Shown: positions 41,121 through 53,214 of the stretch, piece by piece
Numbering within the stretch: the stretch's first letter is position 1
How the letters are laid out: every line of letters starts with the position of its first letter
Assembly: GCF_910592395.1 (NCBI RefSeq)
Contig: NC_088313.1
Coordinates: forward strand, 8,742,501 to 8,806,500
Source: Lineus longissimus
Taxonomy: Eukaryota > Nemertea > Pilidiophora > Heteronemertea > Lineidae
Length of the DNA stretch: 64,000 bases
Direction of reading: 5' to 3'
Program-made: the position numbers and the translations under genes
The notes under the pieces: generated by a model
What the model saw: only the letters and a program-made list of their open reading frames with translations
Databases searched by the model: none
Told to the model about the DNA's origin: nothing

Positions 41121-42780
41121 ATGGAGAAAACCAATAAGAAGAGGAAGACCATTGTCCCACCACCCGAGGAAGGAAAGAAGACCGTTGTCCCACCACCCGA
41201 GGAAGGAAAGAGGAAACGGGGTGTGAATTTTTCCCCAAATGAAATTATAAAGTTAGTTGATCTCGTGGAATCGAAGTGGTCCGTGATCAGCAGCAAGTTT
41301 TCGGATGTCATTACGCTGAAGCGGAAGTCCGACACGTGGAAAGAAATAACCCTTAAGATCAACAGTGTGGCAAGCGTCCGGAGAACGACCGAAGCAGTTC
41401 ACCATAAATGGCATGACCTGAAATCGAAGGCAAAACAGAAGGCTGCAAAAATCAATGTACTGACCAAGCGGACCGGGAACAAACCCCTTGGCGATGATGT
41501 GTCCGAGTTGACGCAACTCGAGCAAAGGATCGTAGGCCTAATCGGTGTCGAAATGATACAAGGAATCGCTACTGGTATGGACACAGAAGAGCTGGACCTA
41601 CCTGAAGATGACATGAACCAGCAATACCCGTTTTCCCCGTCTGTCACAGAAGCCGATGATGACGAAATTTCTTATTTCGATCAGAATGCGTCACTCTCAC
41701 TTCAAAAATCGAAGGTAGGTTGGTCGTCTGCGGGCGCTCCAGTTTCCTGCATTACATTTCGCCCGATTTGTCTACAGATTCAAAAGTGCCATCTTAGGCG
41801 CTTGGCTCTTGACGAGATATTTCATCCTTACATAGCATTCAATACTTAATTCTATCAAATGTATTTTCCAGAGAATTCGTAACGTTACAGCAACCGTCAC
41901 GCGCCCGAACGATAGCAGCTCAGAAGATGACACCCGATCCCCTTCACCGCCGCCAAGTCCTGTCCGACAACCCAAGAGCTGTCGTCCCACTGCTGGCTCT
42001 TCCAAGGCGTCTTCAACTGGTTTGTCTGTCGCAGCAAAGAAGTCATTGCATACATTCCATACCGTTGAATTGCGGAAATCACCCGAGGTAAATAGGTTTT
42101 TGATTATTGGAGGCATAAGCAGTAATAAGGGAAGATCGCAACTTTCCAGGTGGCTGCACAACGATCTGTGCAATGCTTTTTCTCATTTGCTTGTGTCGTT
42201 ATTATGAAAGAAAACGTATCTCCTGATGTGCCCGTTTCAGTACTGGCCTTCTATATGAGAAGGAAGTAAATAACAACTAAAGACATACTAAGACCTCACT
42301 CATGTTTAATGGCTTTTTGCATTTAAGTCTATCAAATGTATTTTCCAGAGAATTCGTAAGGTTACAGCAACCATCACGCGCCCGAACGATAGCAGCTCAG
42401 AAGATGACACCCGATCCCCTTCAACGCCGCCAAGTCCTGCCCGACAACCCAAGAGCTGTCGTCCCACTGCTGGCTCTTCCAAGGCGTCTTCAACTGGTTT
42501 GTCTCTCGCAGATAAGAAGCTTTCACATGCCGTTGAACTAATTGATGTGGAGAAGGAACGGGTCAAAATCGAGAGCAAGCGACTTGACGTGGAAGAACAA
42601 CGGCTTCATCTGGAAGAAACAAAGGTTCATCTCGCAAAAAAGGCAGTATGGCTATTGGAGGTACTAGTGGATGCTGTTACGGAAACCAGCGAATCCCAGA
42701 AAACTGGCTCAAAACCAAAGGAGTACAAGTCCAGGTCATCGGCATTCTCTGTACTTGAAAAAATGGCCAAAGGAGAGTGA
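41121..42780 (+). CDS. Harbinger Myb/SANT-like DNA-binding protein (two exons)
   Basis: Exon 1 (41121-41714, 198 codons) starts MEKTNKK, contains a tandem VPPPEEGK repeat and a basic NLS (KRKRG), then a Myb/SANT-like trihelix domain (FSPNEIIKLVDLVESKW, WKEITLKINS, VHHKWHDLKSKAKQKA) and an acidic region. It ends at a GTAGGT donor. Exon 2 (42349-42780, 144 codons with stop) follows TTTTCCAG and encodes a Ser/Pro linker and a long Glu/Lys/Leu coiled coil. Both exon lengths are multiples of three. Such proteins help the Harbinger transposase enter the nucleus and bind the ends. The region 41872-42087 holds a duplicated version of the start of exon 2. Confidence 0.8.
41851..42035 (+). repeat. Duplicated exon start (first copy; second at 42328-42512)
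   Basis: About 185 bp, from the polypyrimidine tract and acceptor TTTTCCAG through the Ser/Pro linker, recur 477 bp downstream with few changes. Both copies keep the acceptor and an open frame. The first continues into a different C-terminal end, LHTFHTVELRKSPE, with a GTAAAT donor-like site after it. Confidence 0.85.
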
Positions 42781-43163
42781 CCTACATATATCACGCAATT
42801 TTAAAGTGATGTTGTTGCTGTATAACTGCTACATTGTTTGTTAGATAGATAGTGAAGTAAGGAATAACTGATAAGATTGTGCTTTCATCAAAATCGTGTT
42901 GGTTGTTGGTATGAATTTATACCTTGATCACAGTACATTGTTCTGTACAAACATGATGTTTATTTGTTGATGAAAGAAGATCGTTGGAATTGTAGTTTGG
43001 CAGTCTCGCCAGTAATCAAATGCTCTACAACCTTACTGTTTATCGTTGTTGATTGTAACATGATGTTGAAAACGTCTCTTGTTACATGTACCACCATTTT
43101 GGTTGTACACATCAATTAAAATGTTTGGGTTAATTGGAAATAAAGTTCTGTTTTAAATACATA

Positions 43164-44456
43164 CTACATATTCCTGAAATGCTGATCTATCAAGCGTGCC
43201 CTTTCTCCAACATCTCTTTCTTCGACATCGACATCGAGGATTGGTCTATTGTTGACGTCATCATCGGGATTATCCACATTGGCTGGTGGGTCGTTTGGGA
43301 CAGGGAGGCCGTGGTTTTCACAGATGTTATGTAGCACAGATGTTGCAATGATCACCGAGCAACACTTCTCGGGGCTTAATCGAAGAGTTCCACCTGCAAA
43401 AAAGGCATCTTATTAAAGAAATGAGAATGGGGAAAGTCAGTCGAAATCGAAATGGAACTTGTACTGCAAAGCAGTCTATGCAGCAATGTTATGGGGTGAA
43501 ATGCTGCAGCACTGTCTGAGAATGGCTATAATAGCCATTTGCAGACAGGTGCGGTCGGTGTCTAGAAACTGGCGATCTCTCCTGATTCACCAATAAGGAC
43601 ATAATTTACCTTCTTTGTGCAAGCACCTCCATCGGTTTTTCCATCTTCCAAAGGTTCGTTCAATGATGTTTCGTACTCGCCTGTGGTGAACGTTGTATTG
43701 TCTGTCCGCTGCATCTGCTGGGCGGGAGACTGGGGTCATGAGACAGGGTCTAAGTGGGTAGGCACTGTCACCGAGCAAGTATCCTCCATCATTCAGGCCG
43801 CGTTCCATCTTCACCTTTAAATTGCAGTTGGACCAGATAAACGCATCATGGGTGGCACCTGGCCATCGGGCTACTATATTTGAAAATTTCAAATCATAAG
43901 TACAAATCCCCTGCACATTAATGGCATGCCACTGTTTCCTGCACACGTATGCATTCTCGTTTACGGATGGACATTTGATCGGAATAAGGGATCCATCTAC
44001 GCAGCCAATAACGTTCGGAATCCGATGGCGTTCTGTATAAAATCCTTCCTTCTGACGTTCTTGCTCAGCAGCTGTTCGAGGAAATGTTATGAAATGTTTT
44101 GCTTTACCCTGCAAAGCAGTTGCAACTCTGGTAATAATCCTTGATATCGTAGGTTGACTCAAGCCATTTGACATGTCTCCATTGTCCAACTGCAAACTGC
44201 CAGTAGCAAAATATCTAAGCGCAACGCAAACTTGGAGAGTTGCTGGAACGGCGTGCGAGCGCAGCGTATACGGGGCAATGTCATCCTGCAACAGGTCGAT
44301 AACTTCGAGAAGGACCGGCCGAGTCATCCGGTATCGTCTGTACAAATCTACGTCATCATAGACGTCAAGCGGTTGTAGACGATCTCTAAACACACGCTGC
44401 CGTCGTAAAGCCCGCCTTGCTTCCAAATTTTCCAACACAATCAACGCCGCAGCCAT
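43164..44456 (-). CDS. Harbinger (HARBI1-like) DDE transposase, two exons
   Basis: Exon 1 runs from ATG at 44456 to 43610, exon 2 from 43393 to a stop at 43164; the junctions are GTAAAT and TTTTTTGCAG on the minus strand. The total is 359 codons with stop, near the usual HARBI1-type length. Visible elements are RRYRMTRPVLLEVIDLL, an HTH (SQPTISRIITRVATAL), GCVDGS (D), PGATHDAFIW (D), LLGDSAYPL and RNIIERTFGRWKNRW (E). No lesion is apparent. The enzyme would excise and integrate the element at 3-bp targets. Confidence 0.9.
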
Positions 44457-44661
44457 GCTCCTTGTGTAAAAATGTGTCCAACTATCTAAGCATGGACTGA
44501 TAACACGCTAAGAAGCCCGAACACCTCACGTAACACTAGTAACGACTTGCGAAATAGATTGAAGTTACGGGTGCTTCGTGAATACCGCGTAATTCGCTAA
44601 TAACGACCTAGTAATACGTAAGTGCTTACTAGGCCCTAAGAAGGCTTCATGAATAAGGCCC

Positions 44662-45125
44662 CAGGAACGGATTTCAGAGGAATTTTATACGGACAGACAG
44701 AGGATTCCCAACATTTTAGGTTGTGTCGACGGCAGTTTGATTCCTAGTAAATGTCCTTCTGAAAACGAGGAAACATACATTTGCCGAATACAATATCATG
44801 CAATAAATGTTCAAGGGGTGTGTACGGCTGATATGAAGTTGATCGATCTGAGGCACGTTGGCCAGGATCAACCCACGACACATTTATTTGGTCAAATAGC
44901 GATTTGAAGGCACAGTTGCAGCGCGGCCAAGGACATGGTTCCTATCTTCTCGGAGACAGTGCGTACCCTCTACAATATTGGCTGCTTACTCCAGTTCGTC
45001 ACCCAGCTGATAAAGCCGAGAGGCGGTACAATTCGCATCATCGGCGAATTCGTTCCGTAATCGAAAGGACGTTTGGGCGATGGAAGGCAAGATGGCTTTG
45101 TCTAAACAAGCAAGGTAGGATTTAA
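44662..45125 (+). pseudogene. Outer Harbinger transposase, 3' part
   Basis: The frame resumes after the inner element with ERISEEFYTDRQRIPNILGCVDGS (first Asp), is shifted once near 44845, then gives STHDTFIW (second Asp), LLGDSAYPLQYW and RSVIERTFGRW (Glu). The frame ends at 45125. The C-terminal exon is not evident. A GGACCC-ended stretch near 45835 (CTTTGTGAATCCGGACCC) may be the right terminal repeat; I find no left partner. Confidence 0.75.
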
Positions 45126-46105
45126 CCCTTTAAGTGCCGAATTATTCTTTTAAATGACACATTTTTTCACCTTGTCTCGGTTAGAATTAGTCCTTTGCCG
45201 ATTTCTCCACGACCGTGAAGCCTACAAGCATGAAAACTTTACCAACAACGGACATCACAAGTGCCTTCAGTTTGCTGGCAAACAAATTGACGTCACTAGT
45301 ACGGTTGATGAGCAGTCGAATTTAAAAGACGCAAATCTGGTCATAACCTGTGTGTTATTTTGAACAAATTTGTGGAAAACAGGGCCTGAAGTATTTTCCC
45401 TGCTGTAGCCTGGGGTCTCCTTGGGGTCGAGAAGGAGGCTCTCTCCGCTGAAATTTGTCTCTTCGAATGAGACGTAAAACCGAGGTTCCTTGTACCTTGT
45501 GCCTATGCGAGGGCAGGCAAAAGACCCCATCCAAGTGAGGAACATGAGTAGCTTGTGATGGACTCCTCCATACTTACCAGGGCCAATAATGCATCTGCTT
45601 CGGCCCTGATGGAAAATCAAAATACAATATGTGTCTTGATCTGCTGGCTTATCTGTGGGCTGCGTGAAACCTTCCACGAGTTACGCATTTGCGTATTGTT
45701 CCGTGTTCACTTAACCCTACGCAATTACGTACACTGCTTTGTGAATATCAATCAGTGAATGCGCAAGTGTTCACGAAAGTGGTGTCTTAGAGACCTCTGA
45801 GTATAGAAATCTAAGAGGGCTTTGTGAATCCGGACCCTGGTCTTTTATCTTTGGCCATACCTACTCAACTTATGTGCCCAATCCCGTGTTAGCAAGGGAA
45901 CTATGGGTTGGCGATATTATATATAGGTATGAGACTAGAAGACCGCTTAACTGAGCGGCCACAGTATATTTCTTTATATCTTCCTGTTCTTTCCCTTCTT
46001 CCCAATACTGGCTGTAGAAGATTCCAGCAATACCCCCAAGTACAAGTGGGGGCTATCAAATTTGCTGACAAGAAAATTTCAAATTTCTAGTTCATATTGC
46101 TTTTT
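45126..46105. other. No clear gene
   Basis: Short frames occur on both strands but none has domain-like content. The first 710 bp may be the 3' part of the outer Harbinger. Confidence 0.4.
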
Positions 46106-46108
46106 AGG

Positions 46109-46237
46109 AGGATATCATTTCCAATGATTGCGCTACTAGTGGTGGCGATGATAACGATATTGGTAATTACCAGCTGGGCAGTGGAGATGGTAGTGATGAA
46201 GTTGATATGGATCCAGAATGTAAAACTGATGGTGAGG
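46109..46237 (+). other. Exon-like acidic segment
   Basis: An open 43-codon segment lies between CTTTTTAG and GTAGGTATA, both splice-like. The peptide is rich in Asp, Gly and Glu (GDDNDIGN, GSGDGSDEVD). Similar acidic exon-like pieces occur at 60956 and 61689. It is not assignable to a family. The following 46238-47712 stretch is AT-rich without recognisable features. Confidence 0.25.
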
Positions 46238-47712
46238 TAGGTATACAAATACGAGTGATAACTCTATGACTTCCTGTTATCCAAAAAAATTCACGTTTTG
46301 ATAGAGAGGCTTATTCAAGTTAGAGATTTGTGATATTTCAGGTAGTTGTAGGGTGAAAACATCATGAAAAATTACAAAAATATGAAAACCTGGTTTATTG
46401 CATTTTAGGACTAAAGCTGAAATTCATGGCTTTTCATTTGCCTCCAAAATAGATTGATCTAAAGTATTATTGCATCGGTTAGATCTGAAGTTCTAGCATG
46501 ACAAAACATCCTGTTAGCGCAAGTGAGCTGTTTTAGTAGTGCACTACCAAGCGATGTTCCCGCCCTGCGATTCATGATGATGTCATCAGTGCACGTCATT
46601 TCAATGATCGTGTCATTGCTTTTTTGCACCAGAATACAATGATGACATAACGTGAGTCAGGCGTGTTCTCAAGAGCATGTTTGGTCAAGGTCGGTAAAGG
46701 CGTGAACAAATGGCATGCAGTTTTCAATCTCGTTTTAGTCTTTATCCTAAGGCATATATCCGTGGCGCGGGTTGTTCAAGGTATAAACATCGGATTGTGT
46801 GGGTGCTGGTATGTTGTGGGTTTGGTGTAAATGGGGTGCACTTTGTAAGGATCGAGGTCTCAAATTCATTCAACCAACTCGAGTATCCTTATCACAGCAG
46901 GTTTATTTCAAACTCGGAAAAACTGAAACACATAAAGTAAATGAAATACAATTAACCAAACATACAAATTACACAGGATATACATGTATACACGTTCACT
47001 ACAATTACTATCTTTGGCATCTTCGCATTATACTACTTCAGAGGACGTATCAAAACCGAGGTATCAAACTTCAACCACACACCAAGACTCAATTTGTCTC
47101 TAAACTCAACATCAATAAAGTCTATTCACAAGCTAACCTTATCAATTAATCTAATTCATCAAATTCATCAATGACTAATTCAAAATATAACCTACCCCAC
47201 AGCAAATACCAGTCAGTCCTCTCGCTCTCACCAACCTCAAGCTTCAACTCACTCCAATCACACCTTCCATACAAGCAAAGCCTACACCAAACCTCCACCC
47301 AATTATATAACAACAAAGAAAGAGTAAACTCAAGTATTAAACATGAATGTGTTTATTTACAAGTGAATTACGCATAACACACAATGAATGGCCTCGGTAA
47401 GGGTCAATGATTAAAACATGAATGGCATGAGTAGTGAAAATTGTTACACACTTTTTTTAATGAGTGTAATACTTCTTGAAAACGGAACTATGTAACCATG
47501 TACATGATGTACAGGCGTCCACAATGCTAAACCAATTCTCGGAAAACCAAGATGGTGCAGACTGGTGATGTACTCGATATCAGCCAGCGATTAGCGCCAG
47601 AATGGTTTAAGTTACCGGTATGTGCGTAAATCTTGTCTCCCGTTGGGTACATTGTGTCCTAAGATGAGCTATTTGTGAATAAATGGCTGTCTCGAGGTGA
47701 AAAAGCAGCATT

Positions 47713-47820
47713 GAGACAAGACCACAATTGATTTTTTAAGCCTTTTAGCAGTTAAATTGTCAATGTTTGACCGCGACGCATCAAATACTGCGTGGGGTTG
47801 TGAATCTGAAATTTTGTTAT
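47713..47820 (+). repeat. Partial copy of the GAGACAAGACCAC MITE
   Basis: About 108 bp identical or nearly so to the starts of the copies at 48092 and 55177; the remainder is absent. Confidence 0.75.
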
Positions 47821-48397
47821 GCTTAGGGCACAACTTTCAGAATCAAGGCCTAAGTAGTTTCAAAGAAATTACAAAATGAATGGCAACACAACAAGACTTG
47901 TTAAAATGAAACCGAACTTAGACCGGGGCTAGGTTGGCTCATATTGGGGTCAAATTAAGTTTGTTTTTTTCTCTCATTATTTTAGCTTGTTTTGACCTTA
48001 AATCATCAGCAATACAATATTCAAAATGAATTAGAGTGATTTGAGCAAATTCAAATTTTTCACTAAATTGACCCAAAATGTAGTGTAAATGGAGACAAGA
48101 CCACAATTGATTTTTTAAGCCTTTTAGCAGTTAAATTGTCAATTTTGACCGCGACGCATCAAATACTGTGTGGGGTTGGGGATCTGAAATTTTGTGATGA
48201 TATTGCGGACAGTCGGGCAAGTAAATGGTGAAAAATAAACTGGTAGTTGACCACGGAAATTTTTTGATAATCGACAAATTAGACAGACATTGATATTTCC
48301 ACTCTTTTCAGCCAACTGGCAGAAAAATCTCAAAACACGCCCCCTATTACCCAATTAGCAAAATTTGAAAAATAATTTTTTCATCAAGTAATTTCTT

Positions 48398-48403
48398 TAT
48401 ATC
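48398..48403. repeat. Target-site duplication TATATC, left
   Basis: TATATC before the element recurs at 55035-55040 directly after it. A 6-bp duplication fits IS3EU elements. Confidence 0.85.
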
Positions 48404-48435
48404 TACGGAAGCGTATTAGTGCCAAAAAAAAAAAA

Positions 48436-48806
48436 ATCTCATACGTACGACTAATTAAGTCGTTCGTTCGAGTTAGTATCGCATTCGTTCGACTTTCTAT
48501 CTCATTCGTTTGAGTTAGTATCTCATACATATGAGATAATAACTCATACGTACGACTTATCATCTCATACGTACGACTTATTATCTCATACGTATGAGTT
48601 ATTATCTCAATACGTACGACTTATTATATCATACGTACGACTTATTATCTCATACGTACGACTTATTATCTCATACGTATGAGTTATTATCTCATACGTA
48701 TGAGTTATTATCTCATACGTACGACTTATTATCTCATACGTATGAGTTATTATCTCATACGTATGAGTTATTATCTCATACGTATGAGTTATTATCTCAT
48801 ACGTAG
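48436..48806 (+). repeat. 21-bp satellite array, left end
   Basis: About 17 units of a 21-bp repeat (TTATTATCTCATACGTACGAC and variants with CATACGTATG). The outer units are more diverged. The frame is open because 21 is a multiple of three and the unit lacks stops in that frame. Confidence 0.95.
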
Positions 48807-49446
48807 TTGAATACATGTAGACTCTCAGTCTCGCCACCAGAGGGCCTCCGATACGCTACGCGTATAGCTGCCATTTTGATTCTCACCACGTGCGCACCGA
48901 TTTTTGCTTGTCCTGTCGATCGGCTCTGATTAGCTCAGCATCTGTACAGTTTGGTAGGTATTGTCAGTCCAGATGGCCAGGTCAATATGAACAGAACGCC
49001 CAATATTAATATTGTCTCTCAGATACCTGGGAAACGCACGAGATTGAGAGCATCTCAGTTTCAATTTTTTTGTGGAGGAGGTCCCCCATTAGGCCTAGAC
49101 CCCCCGCCAAAGTTCGCGCCTGCGGTGCTCACATATTCGGGCTTCGCCCTCAATAGAGCCCCCACCCCCCATCCAGCTACGCTGGATCCGCCCCTGTAGT
49201 CTGTACAAACGATGTCTCTTATAGGCCTAGGCCGATCATATCTTGATGAGGATCACGGAATGAAGTGACACAACTGTGTAGTTATAAATCTCAAGCCTCA
49301 AGAACCGACACACTCTCGTCTTTTATTCAACATATATAGGGCCTATATTTATATTCAATATTCTGAGTTTGAAAATATATATATCGAAGTTGGCGGTGCG
49401 GGTTACTGATCAAGATTGTATAGGCCTACGTTTATTGTTTCAGGTG

Positions 49447-52141
49447 ATGGCCGGAGAGGAGAAAAACAAACTGAGGTGGCTGGAGTTTATGAGGGAAAGA
49501 TGTGGGGAAGATGTCTTAGAACGATTGGAAAAAGACAAAGTAGGTAGCCAATGCAGGCCTCGCATAAAATTGTTGATGCCGGTATATAGGCCTCTGTCAC
49601 CCTATTCCAGCAGCCATGGGACTGTTACACAGGCCGACAGGCGCAATGACTCACAGGTAGCCTGTTGTGTTAGCTTTATTTATATCTTCTGTCACAACTG
49701 GTCATTCACAAAAAATTCTACCTCCGAGATCCGGCCAGTGATAATGCAACCCTGCTCTTGGGCAGGTCTTCCATCCCATAAAGTTCACCTTCACAAAAAC
49801 TATTAGCAGTCATACCAGAGACACAGCCAATGTCACAACCCTTTATTCAATTATTACAACCCTGGGGGAATTATAAAAAAGTTAATTCAAATAAACTACG
49901 TTATCTAAAAAGAAACATGTAGTTTAATTATTAGGAAAGAAATGACAGCATCCTTTTTCCTCTGATTGCAGATCGATCACATGAATATCCAGCTGTTGAG
50001 TGATGTAGAGCTGAGTACCTATGTGCCGATCATAGGGGATCGACTGGCCATTCGTCACTTCAAATTTGATGAGGGATCCAGAAGTTTGCATCAAGCAACC
50101 GGCACTAGTACAAGGGTTGATCACGAGTAAGAAAAGCGAACACTGTTTACTAAGCTCCACGAAAAAATGGGATTGTATTCGGCAGGAGGAAAGGGTAGCG
50201 ACGATAAGAAAGATGGTGAGCACAATACCAAGAGCAAAGGAAAAGGGAACAAAAAGACCACTCGGATGATCGAAATCGGCTGGCTGCATCAAGGGAAGCA
50301 GATCAGAGGAACGAGGAAAGTGACAATGTTAAAAACTTCTAGGCGAAGAATCTCTTCTTTACAAACGGCAAATCAAAATGTTGTCGCATAGAGGATGTAT
50401 CATGCGACATCCTCGATTTTCAGGAAGGGAAACTTCCCGATGGTGCAACCGTTGGGCACATCTATGAAGAGGTTAAAATGGGTTTGGTGAGGGTGTACTT
50501 GTCAACTCGTTTGATAGAAAGGACAAGTTCTGATGTTGCCGGTGTGGTCGACGACGAAGAAGAGGTAAATGATCACATGCCTATCATTTCGTTTAGTCCG
50601 AACTCAACAGTAGTAAAGACAGGGCCAGTAAGTCCAGACTACCATTATTGGGAGGGTGACGACACGCTACCTTTTGTTGGAAGCTGCGAGCTTGTAACAA
50701 CATCCACTCCAATCGCTGAACACACTGTAGAGCCGAACAGACCTACAACAACTTTGCCCCGCTTTAAGTCCAATATACCTGCCATGGAAGATTTTCCACC
50801 AACACTTCCTGATATAGTTCATTTCCGCGCCAGAGGTACATCCAAGGCTAGCCATGAATAACCATCGTCCAAGCCTTCAGCATCGTCAAAGCCTTCAGCA
50901 TCGCCAAAGCCTTCAGCATCGCCAAAGCCTTCAGCATCAGTTGCCGAACTGGATGACAATCACAATTCGCCATTACCTACGTCATCAGGTGCCGATCCGC
51001 CGGCTGCAAACCATGAATCACCTTTACGAATGCCGACAGCGTCAGTTGCCAGTCACTCGTTATCATTTGGTTTTGAACCCTCGCTTGAAGTTGAACCGTC
51101 ATTTCATGAGATCTTGGACAATCCATCCGGTTATAGGGGCGTCAGCTCAACCTTCACAACGCTCCACAGGGCAAAACTTATGGAGGAAATGGTTACAAAT
51201 TTCAAGGACTCTGAAATCGTAGATTCACCAACCAGATGTTCTTTCATTGATGAGCGAGGTATCGACAGTAGCGGCGTTTCGAGGGATACATACTCTCTGT
51301 TCTGGAAAGAACTGTTTTACGTGCTTCAGAGGGGGAGGAATGCAGAGTTCCTGTTATATTGGCTCACTGGCAAGATGAAGAATGGAAAGCCGTTGGAAGA
51401 ATACTCATGAAGGGTTACATAGATCATGGTTTCTTTCCACTAATGCTTGCAAAAGCTTTTACTGTAGCCCTAGTGCTAGGAGAGCAGCAGGTGACACCGG
51501 AATGTTTGTATGAATCGTTCATAACGTACCTAAGTGGGGTAGACCGAGATGTTGTGAAGGAGGCCATGGCGGGGACGTTAGATGAAGAGAACCAAGAAAG
51601 GTTTGAAGAGCTATTGGATCGCTTTGGGTATACCTCGATACCCTCAGAAAACATCAGAGGCACCCTGATACAGATCGCCCATAAGGAAATAATTCAAAAG
51701 CCAATGTACATATTGGATAAAATGGCGGAAGTTTCAAAATATACTCTTCAACCAAAGCTACCCACTTGTACGCAAATAACAGAGATGTACGAGGTAAGGA
51801 GGCCAACACCAAGACGATTAAACAAGTTGCTGAGGGCTATAACAACAACAAGGGCCGAACGAAATACTTTTTCATTCCTTAAGCGATTCATTTCTGCACT
51901 TGACGAAGCATCTTTGAAAGGTTTTTTGAGGTTAATGACGGGGGCCGACAGTATCGTAGTTGATGGGATCAACGTTACCTTCAGCCGACTTGAGGGAGTC
52001 GAACGGCGTCCAATATTTAGAACGTGTGGTCCATGTCCGACTCTGGAATTGCCGAGCACCTATCAAACCTACCCGGATTTTCGGATGGAATTGAAATCGG
52101 TGCTCGACAATCCAGATTCGTACAAAATGGACATGGCGTAG
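49447..52141 (+). pseudogene. SAM-HECT ubiquitin-ligase-like protein in the transposon
   Basis: Exon 1 (49447-49539) starts MAGEEKNKL after TTGTTTCAG and ends at GTAGGTAG. Exon 2 starts at 49972 and completes a SAM-like domain (ERLEKDK | IDHMNIQLLSDVELSTYVPIIGDRLAIR). A Lys-rich middle (EIGWLH, GGTRKV-like GTRKV) and a conserved block (LFFTNGKS, ILDFQEGKLP, GLVRVYLST) follow. A KPSASP repeat (four 18-bp units at about 50878-50940) precedes the HECT domain: IDSSGVSRDTYSLFWKEL, a helical middle, FLRLMTGADSI, then FRTCGPCPTLELPSTYQTY with the catalytic Cys. It is related to G2E3-like HECT proteins, which pass ubiquitin from E2 to substrate. Two in-frame stops (near 50129 and 50861) and two frameshifts (near 50345 and 51350) make this copy inactive. 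Confidence 0.82.
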
Positions 52142-53190
52142 GCACATTGTGTTTTCCTTATCAACGGTTTTAGGGATATTTTCATGAGCCTTTTGAGTCC
52201 TCTCCACAATAAATGCCAATGTGCATGGCTGCAATATGTGTTTTAAAAGTATCATTACCTGGGCTAAGATTAATGGTTGGCCTATTTTGGTTGTCTATGG
52301 TATAGGGGGTGCAAAGAGAGCCCCCCACCCTGTGTTCAATCTAATCGTTGATTGTAATTGTACCTTATATGCCACGATTAATAGTTGACCTATTTTGGTT
52401 GTGTTTGGTAGGGGGTGCAAAGAGAGCCCCCCCAACATGTTGTTTGTAATTATCTGTGCCATCAACTATTAAAGTAGCTGACTTATTTTGTTTATGGCAT
52501 ATTGTTTGCTGAAAGGAATGCCGAGTCCCATTACCAATAAAACGCATTTTCTATACTTGTTTTTGTTACTGTTCTGAAATTCTTGGTTGTCAGACGATCG
52601 GTATGGATGTGTATTATCATAAATCCTTGACATATTACTCATAGGTAATATATTCTTGGTATTATCAAGAATATATATTCTTGGTGTTATACACAATTGT
52701 ATTAAGTCGTACCATTGTTTGATTGGTAGAGCAGGCGGCAACATCCCGGTATTCGTACCGGTAGTTTGGGAACACAGTTGAATTTTGAAATGGCTGGAAG
52801 AGCATCCAGCATTTTTGTCCTGACAGAGCCACGGTTGAAATCCTGTAATCATCCTGTAATCATCATCACCTTCTTCTGAGGTTTAGCACACTTTTCTACA
52901 TTACCAACTTTGGAAAAGTAAACTTAAACATGTTTTTCAGTGCATGCCTTACTTTATTCATTTTATAACAATCGTAATACCACTATGTGAATATATTATA
53001 CATGAATAAGTACACACATCACGTTAAAAGTCGCTATAAGCCCCTCTCGCACCTGAACAACTGATACGGCAGCTACAAGGACATGAAAGTTTCAGGTTTG
53101 CCGTGAGAGGGACATTCCCCAGACGTCGTCAGTCTTGCATACCTTGGAAGAAGGCCTACCAGTCAGTTTTTGGATCAGTTAGTGATTGTG
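52142..53190. other. Region between convergent transposon genes
   Basis: AT-rich. A 58-bp direct repeat with GGCCTATTTTGGTTG and GGGGGTGCAAAGAGAGCCCC occurs at about 52272-52326 and 52386-52434. A microsatellite-like TATTCTTGGT repeat lies near 52660. I see no gene. Confidence 0.5.
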
Positions 53191-53214
53191 CCTAGGAAGC
53201 GAGACACAGCAACC

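Larger units (their letters stand above)
40804..44661. mobile_element. Intact-looking PIF/Harbinger transposon nested in a Harbinger
   Basis: Terminal inverted repeats GGGCCTTATTCATGAAGCC...GGCTTCATGAATAAGGCCC and a CAG target duplication (40801-40803 and 44662-44664) bound a 3,858-bp element. It has the two genes of autonomous Harbingers: a Myb/SANT-like protein on the plus strand and a DDE transposase on the minus strand, the latter with an intron. The reading frame of the outer transposase is restored when the element and one CAG are ignored. Confidence 0.93.

Noticed and set aside
48436-48806. CRISPR-like regular repeats
   Set aside because: The 21-bp units abut without unique spacers, and the context is an animal transposon.
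48594-48837. Repetitive SHTYDLL and TYEIITH proteins on both strands of the left array
   Set aside because: They are translations of a satellite with a unit length divisible by three, and no domain adjoins them on this side.
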